From positions 186,001 through 250,000 of the forward strand of contig NZ_QASN01000006.1 of NCBI RefSeq assembly GCF_003052585.1: a stretch of 64,000 nucleotides of DNA, written 5' to 3'. Below the pieces are notes generated by a model. That model had not been told where the DNA came from. It saw only the letters and a list, made by a program, of their open reading frames with translations, and ran no database searches. This DNA is from Pseudomonas mangrovi. Its GTDB lineage: Bacteria; Pseudomonadota; Gammaproteobacteria; Pseudomonadales; Pseudomonadaceae. A program made the translations under genes and the position numbers. This document shows positions 8,471-20,323 of the stretch, in pieces. Position 1 is the first letter of the stretch. The number at the start of each line of letters is the position of its first letter.

Positions 8471-10579
8471 TCAGACCGCCTCCACCCGCACCGGTACGCC
8501 GTTGAGCACCGCGTTGCCGGAGAGACTGTCGAGCAGCCGTTCGTCGGTCAGGTCGTTGGCGCTGGCGCCGGGCTGCGCGCGGGCGATGTCCATCTGCACT
8601 CCCCGACGGGCATGCCCCCAGCCATGCGGCAGACTGATCACGCCCGGCATCAGTTCGTCACTGGCGGCGACCTCGACCTCCACTGCACCCACCCGTGAGC
8701 GGATGCGTACACGCTGGCCATCCGCCAGGCCACGGGCATCCAGGTCGACTGGATTCATCAGCAGCTGGTGACGCGGCTTGCCCTTCACCAGCCGGTGATA
8801 GTTGTGCATCCAAGAGTTGTTGCTGCGCACATGGCGGCGGCCGATCAGAAGCAATTCGTCCTCCGCCGGCAGGGTGACGGCGAGAAAACGCTGCAGGTCG
8901 CCCAGCAGCTCGACCGGTGCGGCATGGACCACGCCATCTTCGGTCTTCAGGCGCGCCGCCAGATTCGGCTGCAGCGGCCCCAGATCGATACCGTGAGGGT
9001 GTTCCAGCAAACGTTGCAGATCGAGCTGACGCTCACTGCCTTCGCCATGCGGCCCGGCGCGCAGGGCCGTATCGATGATCCTCTCCGGGGCCTGGGTCGG
9101 CGCCAGCTCGACACCTGTGCGTGCGGCGAAGGCGCGCGCCAGGCCAACGAAAATCTCCCAGTCGTGCAGCGCGCCCTCGGGGCGCGGCAGCACCGCCTGG
9201 TTGAAGCGGGTGACGTTGCGCACCGCGAACATGTTGAAGGTGCTGTCGTAGTGGTCGTGCTCCAGCGGCGCGGTGGGCGGCAGGATCAGATCGGCGTGAG
9301 CGGTGGTTTCGTTGATGTAGAGATCGATGCTGAGCATGAACTCCAGGCCCTGCAGCGCCCTGTCCATCTGTACGCCGTTGGGCGTCGACAGCACCGGGTT
9401 GCCGGCAACCGTGATCAGCGCGCGGATCTGCCCCTCGCCGGGGGTGAGGATCTCTTCCGCCAGGGCCGAAACCGGCAGCTCGCCGTTGTATTCCGGCAGC
9501 CCGGACACCCGGCTGTGCCAGCGCCGCAGTCGGCCACCACGGGACTTGGCCACGACCTCGACCGCAGGCTCGGTGCAGAGCGCACCGCCGACGCGGTCGA
9601 GATTGCCGGTCACCAGGTTGATCAGTTGCACCAGCCACTGGCAGAGGGTACCGAAGGCCTGGGTGGAGACCCCCATGCGCCCGTAGCAAACCGCCCGTTC
9701 GGCAGCGGCGAAGTCCCGCGCCAACTGGCGGATCCTGCCGGCGGGAATACCGCAGCGCGGCGCCATCGATTCGGCGCTGAAGCTCTTGATCGCCTCACGC
9801 ACCTGATCCACACCGACCACCGGCAGATGTGTCGCACGGCCGAGGTTTTCCTCGAACAGGGTGTTGAGCACGCCCAGCAGCAGTGCGGCATCTTCACCAG
9901 GGCGAACGAACAGGTGCTGATCGGCAATGGCTGCGGTTTCGCTGCGACGCGGGTCGACCACCACCACCCGCCCGCCCCGGGCGCGGATGGCCTTGAGACG
10001 CTTTTCCACGTCAGGGACGGTCATGATGCTGCCGTTGGAGGCCAGCGGATTGCCGCCGAGGATCAGCATGAAGTCGGTATGGTCGATGTCCGGAATCGGC
10101 AGCAGCAGGCCGTGGCCATACATCCAGTCGCTGACCAGGTGATGCGGCAGCTGATCGACCGAGGTCGCCGAGAAGCGGTTGCGCGTTCTCAGCAGGCCGA
10201 GGAAATAGTTGCTGTGGGTCGCCAATCCATAGTTGTGCACGCTGGGGTTGCCCTGATAGATGGCCACAGCGTTGTTGCCATGGGCCTCGCGGATGGCTGC
10301 CAGACGCTCGGCGACCAGCTCGAAGGCCTCCTCCCAGCCGATCGGCTGCCACTGGCCGTCGACCTTGCGCACCGGCTGGCGCAGCCGATCAGGATCATTC
10401 TGGATATCCTGCAGCGCCACCGCCTTGGGACAGATGTGGCCGCGGCTGAAACTGTCCTGCTGATCGCCGCGGATCGACAGTATTTGCGGGGTACCGTCGG
10501 CCCCCGGAGCGGTTTCGATGGCCAGGCCGCAGATGGCCTCGCACAGATGGCACGCACGGTAATGAAGGGTTTTGCTCAT
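8471..10579 (-). CDS. Molybdopterin-dependent oxidoreductase, [4Fe-4S] catalytic subunit type
   Basis: A 702-residue member of the DMSO reductase/formate dehydrogenase superfamily. The N-terminus has the [4Fe-4S] pattern Cys10-x2-Cys13-x3-Cys17 and Cys50 (GHICPKA). The molybdopterin regions follow (residues about 55-550), and the C-terminal dinucleotide-binding domain includes VRSNNSWMHNYHRLVKG and LPHGWGH. There is no Tat or other signal peptide, so it is probably cytoplasmic. No electron-transfer subunit lies beside it. P. aeruginosa has a similar oxidoreductase next to grxD. The substrate is unknown. Confidence 0.85.
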   Translation of the reverse strand: MSKTLHYRACHLCEAICGLAIETAPGADGTPQILSIRGDQQDSFSRGHICPKAVALQDIQNDPDRLRQPVRKVDGQWQPIGWEEAFELVAERLAAIREAHGNNAVAIYQGNPSVHNYGLATHSNYFLGLLRTRNRFSATSVDQLPHHLVSDWMYGHGLLLPIPDIDHTDFMLILGGNPLASNGSIMTVPDVEKRLKAIRARGGRVVVVDPRRSETAAIADQHLFVRPGEDAALLLGVLNTLFEENLGRATHLPVVGVDQVREAIKSFSAESMAPRCGIPAGRIRQLARDFAAAERAVCYGRMGVSTQAFGTLCQWLVQLINLVTGNLDRVGGALCTEPAVEVVAKSRGGRLRRWHSRVSGLPEYNGELPVSALAEEILTPGEGQIRALITVAGNPVLSTPNGVQMDRALQGLEFMLSIDLYINETTAHADLILPPTAPLEHDHYDSTFNMFAVRNVTRFNQAVLPRPEGALHDWEIFVGLARAFAARTGVELAPTQAPERIIDTALRAGPHGEGSERQLDLQRLLEHPHGIDLGPLQPNLAARLKTEDGVVHAAPVELLGDLQRFLAVTLPAEDELLLIGRRHVRSNNSWMHNYHRLVKGKPRHQLLMNPVDLDARGLADGQRVRIRSRVGAVEVEVAASDELMPGVISLPHGWGHARRGVQMDIARAQPGASANDLTDERLLDSLSGNAVLNGVPVRVEAV

Positions 10580-10713
10580 GGGCCAACCTCTGCTTTTGTA
10601 GACGACCGGTCAGGTTTGAAACTATGCCCACTCGCCCCGGCGGTCGCCACCGGCTTCGCCGGCTGAATCAGGCATCATCAGGCACACCCATGCGCGTCGG
10701 AAAACCGCCTGGT

Positions 10714-10741
10714 TTGCGCCTGCAGGACCTTTTCCTATACG
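10714..10741 (+). promoter_or_regulatory. Possible sigma70 promoter for argF
   Basis: TTGCGC (10714-10719) and TATACG (10736-10741) are separated by 16 bases, about 118 bases before the argF start. The 280-base gap holds no other obvious signal. I could not recognise an ArgR site by eye. Confidence 0.35.
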
Positions 10742-10858
10742 ATCCGTCCCCCGTTTCGTTGCCCGGTGCGGCCCGTCGGCCACGGGTTCCTGCCTGCCTC
10801 TCACGCATGAATCCGACCCCGTCGACGCGCACCCGGTTGAACCAAGGTAGCTGACACA

Positions 10859-11775
10859 ATGAGCGCAAGACACTTCCTCTCGCTGATGGACTGCACGCCC
10901 CAGGAGCTCTCCGGGCTGCTGCGCCGCGCCAGCGAACTGAAGGACCTGCGCAAGCGCGGCGTACTCTTCGAACCGCTGAAGAACCGGGTCCTGGGGATGA
11001 TCTTCGAGAAGGCATCGACCCGCACCCGCCTGTCCTTCGAGGCCGGCATGATCCAGCTCGGCGGCCAGGCCATCTTCCTCTCCCCCAAGGACACCCAGCT
11101 GGGCCGTGGCGAGCCGGTCGGCGACAGTGCCATCGTCATGTCGCGCATGCTCGACGCGATCATGATCCGCACCTTCGCCCACAGCACCCTCACCACCTTT
11201 GCCGCGCACTCGCAGGTGCCGGTGATCAACGGCCTCTCCGATGATCTGCACCCCTGCCAGCTGCTGGCCGACATGCAGACCTTCATCGAGCATCGCGGCA
11301 GCATCGCCGGCAAGACCGTGGCCTGGGTCGGTGACGGCAACAACATGTGCAACAGCTACGTCGAAGCGGCGATCCAGTTCGACTTCCAGTTGAATGTCGC
11401 CACTCCGGAAGGCTTCGAGCCCAAGGCGCGCTTCCTGGAAAAGGCCGGTGATCGGGTGCGCCTGATGCGCGACCCGCGCGAGGCGGTGGCCGGTGCGCAC
11501 CTGGTCAGCACCGACGTCTGGTGCTCGATGGGCCAGGAAGACCAGGTCGCGCAGCGCCGCGCGCTGTTCGCGCCCTATCAGGTCAACCAGGCCCTGCTCG
11601 ACCTGGCCGCCGACGACGTGCTCTTCATGCACTGCCTGCCGGCCCACCGTGGCGAGGAAATCAGCGCCGACCTGCTCGAAGACCCGCGCTCGGTCGCCTG
11701 GGATCAGGCGGAAAATCGCCTGCATGCACAGAAGGCGCTGCTCGAGATGCTGGTCGAGCCGGCCTACCACCACGC

Positions 11776-11779
<4 letters not shown>
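10859..11779 (+). CDS. argF: Ornithine carbamoyltransferase, anabolic
   Basis: A 306-residue enzyme that forms citrulline from ornithine and carbamoyl phosphate. The carbamoyl-phosphate loop STRTR (53-57), the HPCQLLAD loop and the ornithine-binding [11 protein letters not shown] motif are intact. The length and the isolated location, away from arcA/arcC, favour the biosynthetic form. The stop codon overlaps the start of the next gene (ATGA), so the two are probably cotranscribed. Citrulline made here feeds ArgG at 144-1361. Confidence 0.97.
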
Positions 11780-12882
<1,103 letters not shown>

Positions 12883-12992
12883 CCCATTGCGGCGCAGCCG
12901 ACCGCCGGGCATGACCGGCGAAGGTGCGCAGCACCCGCGCCGACTGTCTCGAAATCGTCATAAAGCCAGCCAGTTCAATCACTTGGCAATTC

Positions 12993-13007
12993 TGGCACGC
13001 CGCCTGC
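12993..13007 (+). promoter_or_regulatory. Sigma54-like promoter for the porin gene
   Basis: TGGCACGCCGCCTGC has GG (12994-12995) and GC (13006-13007) separated by exactly 10 bases, the invariant -24/-12 geometry. TGGCAC matches the -24 consensus fully and TGC is close to the -12 element. The porin ATG lies 137 bases downstream. No enhancer site was identified by eye. Confidence 0.6.
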
Positions 13008-13143
13008 TTTAGCCGATCGCGGTCAGCACAACGGCGTGTCTGCCACACAATCTTCCGACGACGACGTCACGACATCCCCCCCTGAAATGGGCCGGGTGCG
13101 TGACGTTTTTTTATGCGTTTGCGCAACTGAAGGAACGATCAAA

Positions 13144-14367
13144 ATGGCCAACTTCCGCTACTCCCTCCTCTCCCTCGGCATCCTCGCCGCTCTCCCGCAC
13201 GCCGCCACCGCCGAAGACATCGGCAACCTGCTGCGCGACGGCAAGCCGATCATCGATCTGCGCTATCGCTACGAGCACGTCGACCAGGACAACGCGCTGA
13301 ACAACGCCAACGCGCAGACCCTGCGCACCCGCGTCGGCTTCCAGAGCGGCAAGTGGTACGGCCTGTCCGCGCTGATCGAGGCAGACAACGTCTCGCGCCT
13401 GGGTGACGCGGCCTATAACAGCACGCGCAACGGCCAGACCGACTATTCGGTGGTTGCCGATCCGGACGGCAGAGAGATCAACCAGGCGCTGCTGCGCTAT
13501 GACCACGCCCTGGGCAGTGCCGTGGTCGGCCGCCAGCGTATCAACCTGGACAACCAGCGCTTCGTCGGCGGCGTCGCCTGGCGGCAGAACGAGCAGACCT
13601 ACGACGGCGTTCTGGCCCAGCTCAAGCCCATCCAGGGCATGACCCTGAGCTACGCCTACCTGGACAACATCAACACGATTTTCGGCCCCGGTAACGGGCG
13701 CTTCGACGGCCCGGCCAATCCGGCCAACATCGAAGGTCACAGCCATCTGCTCAACCTGCAGTACCAGTTCCACCCGGCCGTGCTGGCCACGCTCTACCAG
13801 TACCGCCTGGGCCTGGACAACCTCTCCGGCGGCAACCAGTCGAGCAGCACCACCGGCCTGCGCCTGAGCGGCGCACACTCCGGCTTCAACTACGCACTGG
13901 AATACGCCGAACAGAAGGACTGGGCCGACAACCCGCTACGTCTGGACAGCGACTACTACCTGGCCGAGCTGGGTTACACCTGGAAGGGCATGCAGTTCAA
14001 GGTCGGCCAGGAAGTGCTTGGCGGTGACAGCGGCCCGGGCAACCGTGCCTTCCAGACGCCGCTGGCAACCAAGCACGCGTTCCAGGGCTGGGCCGACGTG
14101 TTCCTGCTGACCCCCGCAGGCGGTGTCGAGGACAGCTACCTGACGGCCACCCTGCCGTTGCTGGGTGGCAACCTGCAGGCCTGGTACCACAACTTCCGCG
14201 CCGACACCGGCAGCAGCCGCTACGGTGAGGAGCTCGACGTCTCCTACGGCCGCGCCATTCCCGGCGTGAAGGGCCTGACCGGACTGGTCAAGTACGCGCG
14301 CTACGACGCCGACGACTTCAGCGTGGACACCGACAAGTTCTGGGTGCAGATGCAATACAGCTTCTGA
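13144..14367 (+). CDS. Outer-membrane porin-like beta-barrel protein
   Basis: A 407-residue exported barrel. The start at 13144 is preceded by GAAGGAACG and gives a clean signal peptide (cleavage after PHAATA, about residue 22); the open frame upstream lacks this. The mature protein has many alternating strands (LRTRVGFQSGKWYGLSALIE, SYAYLDNIN) and ends in Phe (WVQMQYSF), the outer-membrane assembly signal. It resembles the alginate-export/OprD-like superfamily only loosely. It is monocistronic, bounded by a 12-bp hairpin, with a sigma54-like promoter that suggests nutrient-controlled expression. The solute is unknown. Confidence 0.75.
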   Translation: MANFRYSLLSLGILAALPHAATAEDIGNLLRDGKPIIDLRYRYEHVDQDNALNNANAQTLRTRVGFQSGKWYGLSALIEADNVSRLGDAAYNSTRNGQTDYSVVADPDGREINQALLRYDHALGSAVVGRQRINLDNQRFVGGVAWRQNEQTYDGVLAQLKPIQGMTLSYAYLDNINTIFGPGNGRFDGPANPANIEGHSHLLNLQYQFHPAVLATLYQYRLGLDNLSGGNQSSSTTGLRLSGAHSGFNYALEYAEQKDWADNPLRLDSDYYLAELGYTWKGMQFKVGQEVLGGDSGPGNRAFQTPLATKHAFQGWADVFLLTPAGGVEDSYLTATLPLLGGNLQAWYHNFRADTGSSRYGEELDVSYGRAIPGVKGLTGLVKYARYDADDFSVDTDKFWVQMQYSF

Positions 14368-14373
14368 GCGAAC

Positions 14374-14400
14374 GCCTGCGGAGCCATCGGCTCCGCAGGC
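14374..14400 (+). terminator. Porin gene terminator hairpin
   Basis: A perfect 12-bp stem (14374-14385 with 14389-14400, GCCTGCGGAGCC/GGCTCCGCAGGC) has a 3-base loop just after the stop codon. No U tract follows. Confidence 0.6.
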
Positions 14401-14459
14401 AACCGGCAAGACCCGGCTGACCCGATGCGTCCCGGCCTGGCAGATATCGACAGCAGATC

Positions 14460-15545
14460 CTAGAGCAGCACCACCTGATCGCGGCCGTTGTTCTTCGCCC
14501 GGTACAAGGCCTCGTCGACCCGCAGCAGGGTGTGTTCCCAGTCTTCCTTCGGCTGGTAGCGGCTGAGCCCGCCCGAGACGGTCAGACGCAGATCCTCGCA
14601 CCCTTCCCAGACCGTTTCCGACAGCGCCTGGCGCAATCGATCGAGCATGTGCACGGCGCCCATCTCGTCGGTTCGCGACAGCAGCAGCAGGAATTCCTCG
14701 CCGCCGTAACGCGCAATGAAGTCGATATCCCGCACCTGCGTCTGCAGTAGCCTGGCCATCTGTCGCAACACCGCATCGCCGACCGCATGACCATGGCGGT
14801 CGTTGACCTCCTTGAAGAAATCGATATCCAGCAGACAGAGCACGAAGTCGTAGTTGCCGCGATCCGCCAGCGCCTTCTGCTGATCCATCAGTTCGTGGGC
14901 GAAGCGGCGGTTGTAGAGACCGGTCAGCTCGTCGGTGATCGCCAGTTGCTGGATCCGCTCGAGCGCCTGGCGCAGATCGCGGTTGCGCTCCTGCAGCTTG
15001 CGGCGCAGCCGGCTCATGTCCAGCCCGAGCAGCGAAACGCCCACCAGCAGCAGCAGAAACTCCATGGCATTGATCAGCTCAAGGCGCAGCTCGATACGTG
15101 AATCACCCGCCAGCAACAGCAGAATCAGACTGATGTAACAGGCGATGGTGAACAGCCCGACCTTGACGAAGCCCGCCAACTGCAGGCGGAAGGCGCCGAA
15201 CATCAGCACCAGCAGGACCATCATCAGGAACACCGGGCGCAGCTTGTCGGCGAAATAGGAGCTGGCGAAGACCAGCGCGATGGCCCAGAGCATCTGCGCG
15301 ATGGTCAGGCTCGGATCGTGAAAGCGCAGGTTGAGGTTGAACCAGGTCAGGCCGAGGAACATCAGGCTGCTGCCGACCACGACCAGCGACAGCACCAGCA
15401 TGCCGAACAGGCCGAGGGTCATGAAGCCCATGGCGTAGGCGATCCAGCACAACAGCAGATGCAGCAGTGACGCCACCCCGGCGAGAAAAATCCGCCGCAT
15501 CCGAATCAGTTGACTGCGGGATGTCTGTACGTAGCTTCCTTCCAT
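14460..15545 (-). CDS. Membrane-bound diguanylate cyclase (GGDEF)
   Basis: A 361-residue protein starting at ATG 15545 (GGTGGCGGC upstream). About six hydrophobic segments fill residues 20-165, followed by a short helix (LRRKLQERNRDLRQALERIQ) and a GGDEF domain. The active-site loop reads YGGEEF, and an RDID sequence five residues before it matches the RxxD inhibitory site, so it should make c-di-GMP and be product-inhibited. The N-terminal sensor is not a family I recognise. Confidence 0.9.
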   Translation of the reverse strand: MEGSYVQTSRSQLIRMRRIFLAGVASLLHLLLCWIAYAMGFMTLGLFGMLVLSLVVVGSSLMFLGLTWFNLNLRFHDPSLTIAQMLWAIALVFASSYFADKLRPVFLMMVLLVLMFGAFRLQLAGFVKVGLFTIACYISLILLLLAGDSRIELRLELINAMEFLLLLVGVSLLGLDMSRLRRKLQERNRDLRQALERIQQLAITDELTGLYNRRFAHELMDQQKALADRGNYDFVLCLLDIDFFKEVNDRHGHAVGDAVLRQMARLLQTQVRDIDFIARYGGEEFLLLLSRTDEMGAVHMLDRLRQALSETVWEGCEDLRLTVSGGLSRYQPKEDWEHTLLRVDEALYRAKNNGRDQVVLL

Positions 15546-15623
15546 GCCGCCACCAGCCTGTTTGGGTGCCGCTAGTATAGTCACCGCCCTCGGGTCGCCA
15601 AGGGCGCAAAGTGCCAGCCTCGC

Positions 15624-17111
<1,488 letters not shown>

Positions 17112-17129
17112 GCGCTGTCCTTGTTGTTG

Positions 17130-17600
17130 TCAATCGCGACCGATGGCGGCGAACTGCCCCTGGCTGTGCAGCGCCAGGGTCTCCGGACTCAGCTCCAGCT
17201 CCAGCCCGCGGCGCCCGGCGCTGACGTTGATGCGCTCATGGTTCTGTGCGCTGCTGTCGATGAAGGTCCGCAGGCGCTTCTTCTGCCCCAGCGGACTGAT
17301 ACCTCCGACAAGATAACCGGTCGCTCGTTGCGCAGCGGCCGGATCGGCCATGTCGACTTTCTTCACCGCGGCAGCCTGGGCCAGTGCCTTCAGATCCAGG
17401 CTGCCGGCCACCGGCACCACGGCCACCAGCAACTCACCCTTTTCGCTGGCCACCAGCAGTGTCTTGAACACCTGCGCCGGTGCCAGCCCGAGCTTTTCCG
17501 CAGCCTCCAGGCCGTAGGACGCACTCTTGGGATCGTGCTCGTAACTCAGCAGGCGAAATTCGGCAGCGGCCTTGCGCAGCAGATCGATGGCGGGGGTCAC
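17130..17600 (-). CDS. ybaK: Cys-tRNA(Pro)/Cys-tRNA(Cys) deacylase, YbaK/EbsC type
   Basis: A 156-residue trans-editing enzyme that hydrolyses mischarged Cys-tRNA(Pro). The GTG at 17600 has AAGGAGCC before it and gives the usual MTPAIDLLRKA start; an upstream ATG is less likely. Conserved YbaK segments are present (VFKTLLV, VDMADPAAAQRATGYLVGGISPLGQKKRL), including the catalytic lysine in the VFKTL strand. It ends 18 bases before glpK on the same strand. A homologue also borders the glp locus in P. aeruginosa. Confidence 0.92.
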   Translation of the reverse strand: MTPAIDLLRKAAAEFRLLSYEHDPKSASYGLEAAEKLGLAPAQVFKTLLVASEKGELLVAVVPVAGSLDLKALAQAAAVKKVDMADPAAAQRATGYLVGGISPLGQKKRLRTFIDSSAQNHERINVSAGRRGLELELSPETLALHSQGQFAAIGRD

Positions 17601-17946
17601 GGCGGCTCCTTTTCCTTGGCAGGTTGCGGCAGCCATTCTGCACGTTGCGGCAATTCCGCGGCGAGCCCCGCAACATCTCCGCCGAGTGGCGCGGCCGGCT
17701 TTCGGTCAAGTTTGCGCTTGGTCGCAACGAAGGGGTGACATACGGCGCGGTCCCCACCCAGGCGGCGCGCACCTGAGCGCCCGTCCGATCGTGCCAGTCC
17801 GCCGTGCTTCCGTGAGCTGCTGCGCAGACTGCCCGGATGCCGCGGAACAGAGCCTCGAGTGACTTGCAATGGCTCTGCGCTTCTGGGATGAATGGAGCCT
17901 TGCACGCTGGCACCCCCAGGCTGGCGCGTCGACCTGCGAGGACCGC
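17601..17946. other. ybaK-glpD divergent intergenic region
   Basis: About 345 bases hold no recognisable gene. This is where glpR would lie in a conventional Pseudomonas order (upstream of glpD); no remnant of a DeoR-type regulator is visible in either strand. It must carry the glpD and ybaK-glpK promoters, which I could not pin down. Confidence 0.5.
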
Positions 17947-19482
17947 ATGGCTCACCCAACGCTCGCTGTTCCACCCCTTGCGGAAACCTACGATCTGGCC
18001 GTGGTTGGCGGCGGCATCAATGGTGTCGGCATCGCGGCGGATGCAGCCGGGCGCGGCCTGAGCGTTTTTCTCTGCGAGAAGGACGACCTCGCCAGCCATA
18101 CCTCGTCCGCCAGCAGCAAGCTGATCCATGGCGGTCTGCGCTATCTGGAGCACATGGAGTTTCGTCTGGTGCGCGAGGCGCTGGCAGAGCGCGAGGTGCT
18201 GCTGCGCAAGGCAGCGCATCTGGTCCGGCCTCTGCGCTTCGTCCTGCCCCATCGGCCGCACCTGCGCCCGGCCTGGATGATCCGCCTCGGCCTGTTTCTC
18301 TACGATCATATCGGTGGGCGGCGCACCCTTGCCGGTTCCCACGGGCTGAAGTTCGCTGCCGACAGCCCGCTGCGCGAGGACATCCGCCGCGGCTTCGAAT
18401 ACTCAGATTGCTGGGTCGACGACGCGCGCCTGGTGGTCCTCAACGCCATGGCCGCACGCGAACGCGGAGCGCATATCCATACCCGCACTCGCTGTCTTGG
18501 CGCGCGCCGCAGCAAAGGCCTCTGGCACCTGCATCTGGAGCGCCAGGACGGCAGCCGCGTGTCCCTGCGCGCGCGCGCACTGGTGAATGCCGCCGGGCCC
18601 TGGGTCGAGAGTTTTCTCAAGGAGGATCTGCGCCAGCAGTCACGCTACGGCATTCGCCTGGTGCAGGGCAGCCACCTGATCGTGCCGGCGATGTACCAGG
18701 GCGATCAGGCGTACATCCTGCAGAACGAGGACAGGCGCATCGTCTTCGTCATCCCCTATATGCAGCACTTCAGCATGATCGGCACCACCGATCGCGACTA
18801 CCACGGCGATCCCGGTCAGGTGCGGATCAGCAGCGAGGAAACCCAGTACTTGCTGTCGGTGGTCAACGCTCACTTTCGCCAGCAGTTGCAGGCAAGCGAT
18901 GTAATCGCCAGCTTCAGTGGCGTGCGCCCGCTCTGCGATGACGAGTCGGGCGACCCGTCGGCTGTCACCCGCGACTACACCCTGGATCTGTCCGGCACGG
19001 CGGAAAGCGGCCTGCTGCTATCGGTCTTCGGCGGCAAACTGACCACCTACCGGCGGCTGGCTGAATCGGCCCTGGCGCTGCTCGCACCGGCTTTCCCCGG
19101 CATGCGCCCGGCCTGGACCGGCAAGGCTGCGCTGCCAGGCGGGGAAAAGGGCCAGAGCGCGGCGGAACTGACGCGGATTCTCCTTGCCCGTCATCCCTGG
19201 CTGGCTCCGGACCTCGCAGCGCGCTGGGCGGCGAGCTATGGCTGCAGAGCCTGGGAGCTACTCGACCAGCGCAACAGCGAACTGGCGCTGGGCGAGCATT
19301 TCGGCGGCCATCTGCACGCCTGCGAAGTCGACTACCTGTGCCAGCAGGAATGGGCCATGAGTGCCGAAGACATCCTCTGGCGACGCAGCAAGCTGGGGTT
19401 GTTCCTCGATGCGGATCAGGTCGCCAGCCTGGAAAGCTACCTGGCCTCGCGTCGGCACCCCCGCCAGCGCGCCGCGCGCTAG
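17947..19482 (+). CDS. glpD: Aerobic glycerol-3-phosphate dehydrogenase
   Basis: A 511-residue membrane-associated flavoenzyme that oxidises glycerol-3-phosphate to dihydroxyacetone phosphate and feeds quinone. The ATG at 17947 follows GCGAGGACC; an open frame extends upstream but its sequence is not glpD-like. The FAD-binding DLAVVGGGINGVGIA motif lies near the N-terminus, followed by the SSASSKLIHGGLRYLEH signature. It completes the glycerol route with GlpK, which is encoded divergently. Confidence 0.96.
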   Translation: MAHPTLAVPPLAETYDLAVVGGGINGVGIAADAAGRGLSVFLCEKDDLASHTSSASSKLIHGGLRYLEHMEFRLVREALAEREVLLRKAAHLVRPLRFVLPHRPHLRPAWMIRLGLFLYDHIGGRRTLAGSHGLKFAADSPLREDIRRGFEYSDCWVDDARLVVLNAMAARERGAHIHTRTRCLGARRSKGLWHLHLERQDGSRVSLRARALVNAAGPWVESFLKEDLRQQSRYGIRLVQGSHLIVPAMYQGDQAYILQNEDRRIVFVIPYMQHFSMIGTTDRDYHGDPGQVRISSEETQYLLSVVNAHFRQQLQASDVIASFSGVRPLCDDESGDPSAVTRDYTLDLSGTAESGLLLSVFGGKLTTYRRLAESALALLAPAFPGMRPAWTGKAALPGGEKGQSAAELTRILLARHPWLAPDLAARWAASYGCRAWELLDQRNSELALGEHFGGHLHACEVDYLCQQEWAMSAEDILWRRSKLGLFLDADQVASLESYLASRRHPRQRAAR

Positions 19483-19618
19483 ACGGGCGCAGCGCGACCT
19501 TTCGATCCTGCTCTACGCTCTACCTGCCGCTGCACTGTTCCGGGGTGCGCGGGGCTGAGCGTTTGTGCAATGCAGGCTACCCGCCGAACCGCACCGCAAG
19601 AGAGCGCCTCGAGAGGGA

Positions 19619-19930
19619 CTACTGCGCTGCTTCGAGCTGGCAGCGCACAGCCTGCTTGCGATTGTCGACCAGCACGCCGCTGAGTCCCTTCTGCTTGGTA
19701 TCGAACAGCACCAGCACGCCGTCGATGCACTGGGCGATCTGGTCCGCCGGCTTGACCGAGACCTTGTAGTCTTCGCCGGGCACAGTCTTGAGCATGGTGA
19801 ACTCCGACAGCAGCAAGGCATCTTCCGGCTTGGCGAAATGCAGGTAGCCGTAGTAACCGAGCACCGCAACGGTACCGGCGACGCTGCCGATGGCGGTGAG
19901 GATGTAGGGGATCAGGTTGCGCTCGCTCAT
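19619..19930 (-). CDS. Small membrane-anchored protein of unknown function
   Basis: 103 residues starting MSERNLIPYILTAIGSVAGT. One N-terminal hydrophobic helix (about 7-28) is followed by a soluble domain of about 70 residues with two cysteines (QCID, RCQLEAAQ), probably periplasmic. GGAACCC lies before the start. I do not recognise the family. The gene is convergent with glpD and has its own short transcription unit. Confidence 0.6.
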   Translation of the reverse strand: MSERNLIPYILTAIGSVAGTVAVLGYYGYLHFAKPEDALLLSEFTMLKTVPGEDYKVSVKPADQIAQCIDGVLVLFDTKQKGLSGVLVDNRKQAVRCQLEAAQ

Positions 19931-20323
19931 GCGGGTTCCGCTCGTTGATGATGAAGGTGCGCAAGCTTAAAGCCGCCTGCGACCTGAGACCAGCCATCCT
20001 GTGCGCTGCCGCCAGCGCCCTCGCAGGATGTATTTTTCCTCTGCCACCGGGAGAGGGTGCCGAAGGCGGGTGAGGGATGGTTCGGCGTGCAGGGTCTTTC
20101 CATCCGTAGGGTGGATGACGCCTTGTTCATCCACCGGGGGATTGTCTGGTGGATGGGTAAAGCGCCATCCACCCTACGGTCGAGGCCACCACCCGGCGTG
20201 CAGGCCCAACCATCCCTCATCCGGCGCTGCGCGCCACCTTCTCCCGGAGGGAGAAGGACAGCTGTGGGGCGATGGTTCAGGGTGGTTCTGCAGAGCCTTG
20301 AGCGTGCGCGGCTTCCGATCGGC
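19931..20323. other. Intergenic region filled by composite repeats
   Basis: About 390 bases without a gene. Most of it (20047-20276) is the composite repeat described separately. The rest shows no promoter or open frame that I can support. Confidence 0.6.
20047..20276 (+). repeat. Composite intergenic repeat, copy 1
   Basis: Three modules can be read: an A module with GAGAGGGTGCCGAAGGCGGG; a C module (20106-20177) bounded by inverted ends GTAGGGTGGATG and CATCCACCCTAC; and a B module with CCCTCATCCG, a GC-rich CTTCTCCC/GGGAGAAG hairpin and CAGCTGTGGGGCGATGG. The same modules occur in the opposite orientation at 30900-31320, and A alone at 57503-57549. There is no coding capacity. Confidence 0.85.

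Noticed and set aside
19338..19769. A plus-strand frame covering the glpD 3' end and the following gap.
   Set aside because: Most of it overlaps glpD in another frame and the remainder is antisense to the small membrane protein gene.
20047..20276. Insertion sequence or CRISPR array.
   Set aside because: There is no transposase frame and no regularly spaced spacers; modules are short, palindromic and non-coding.
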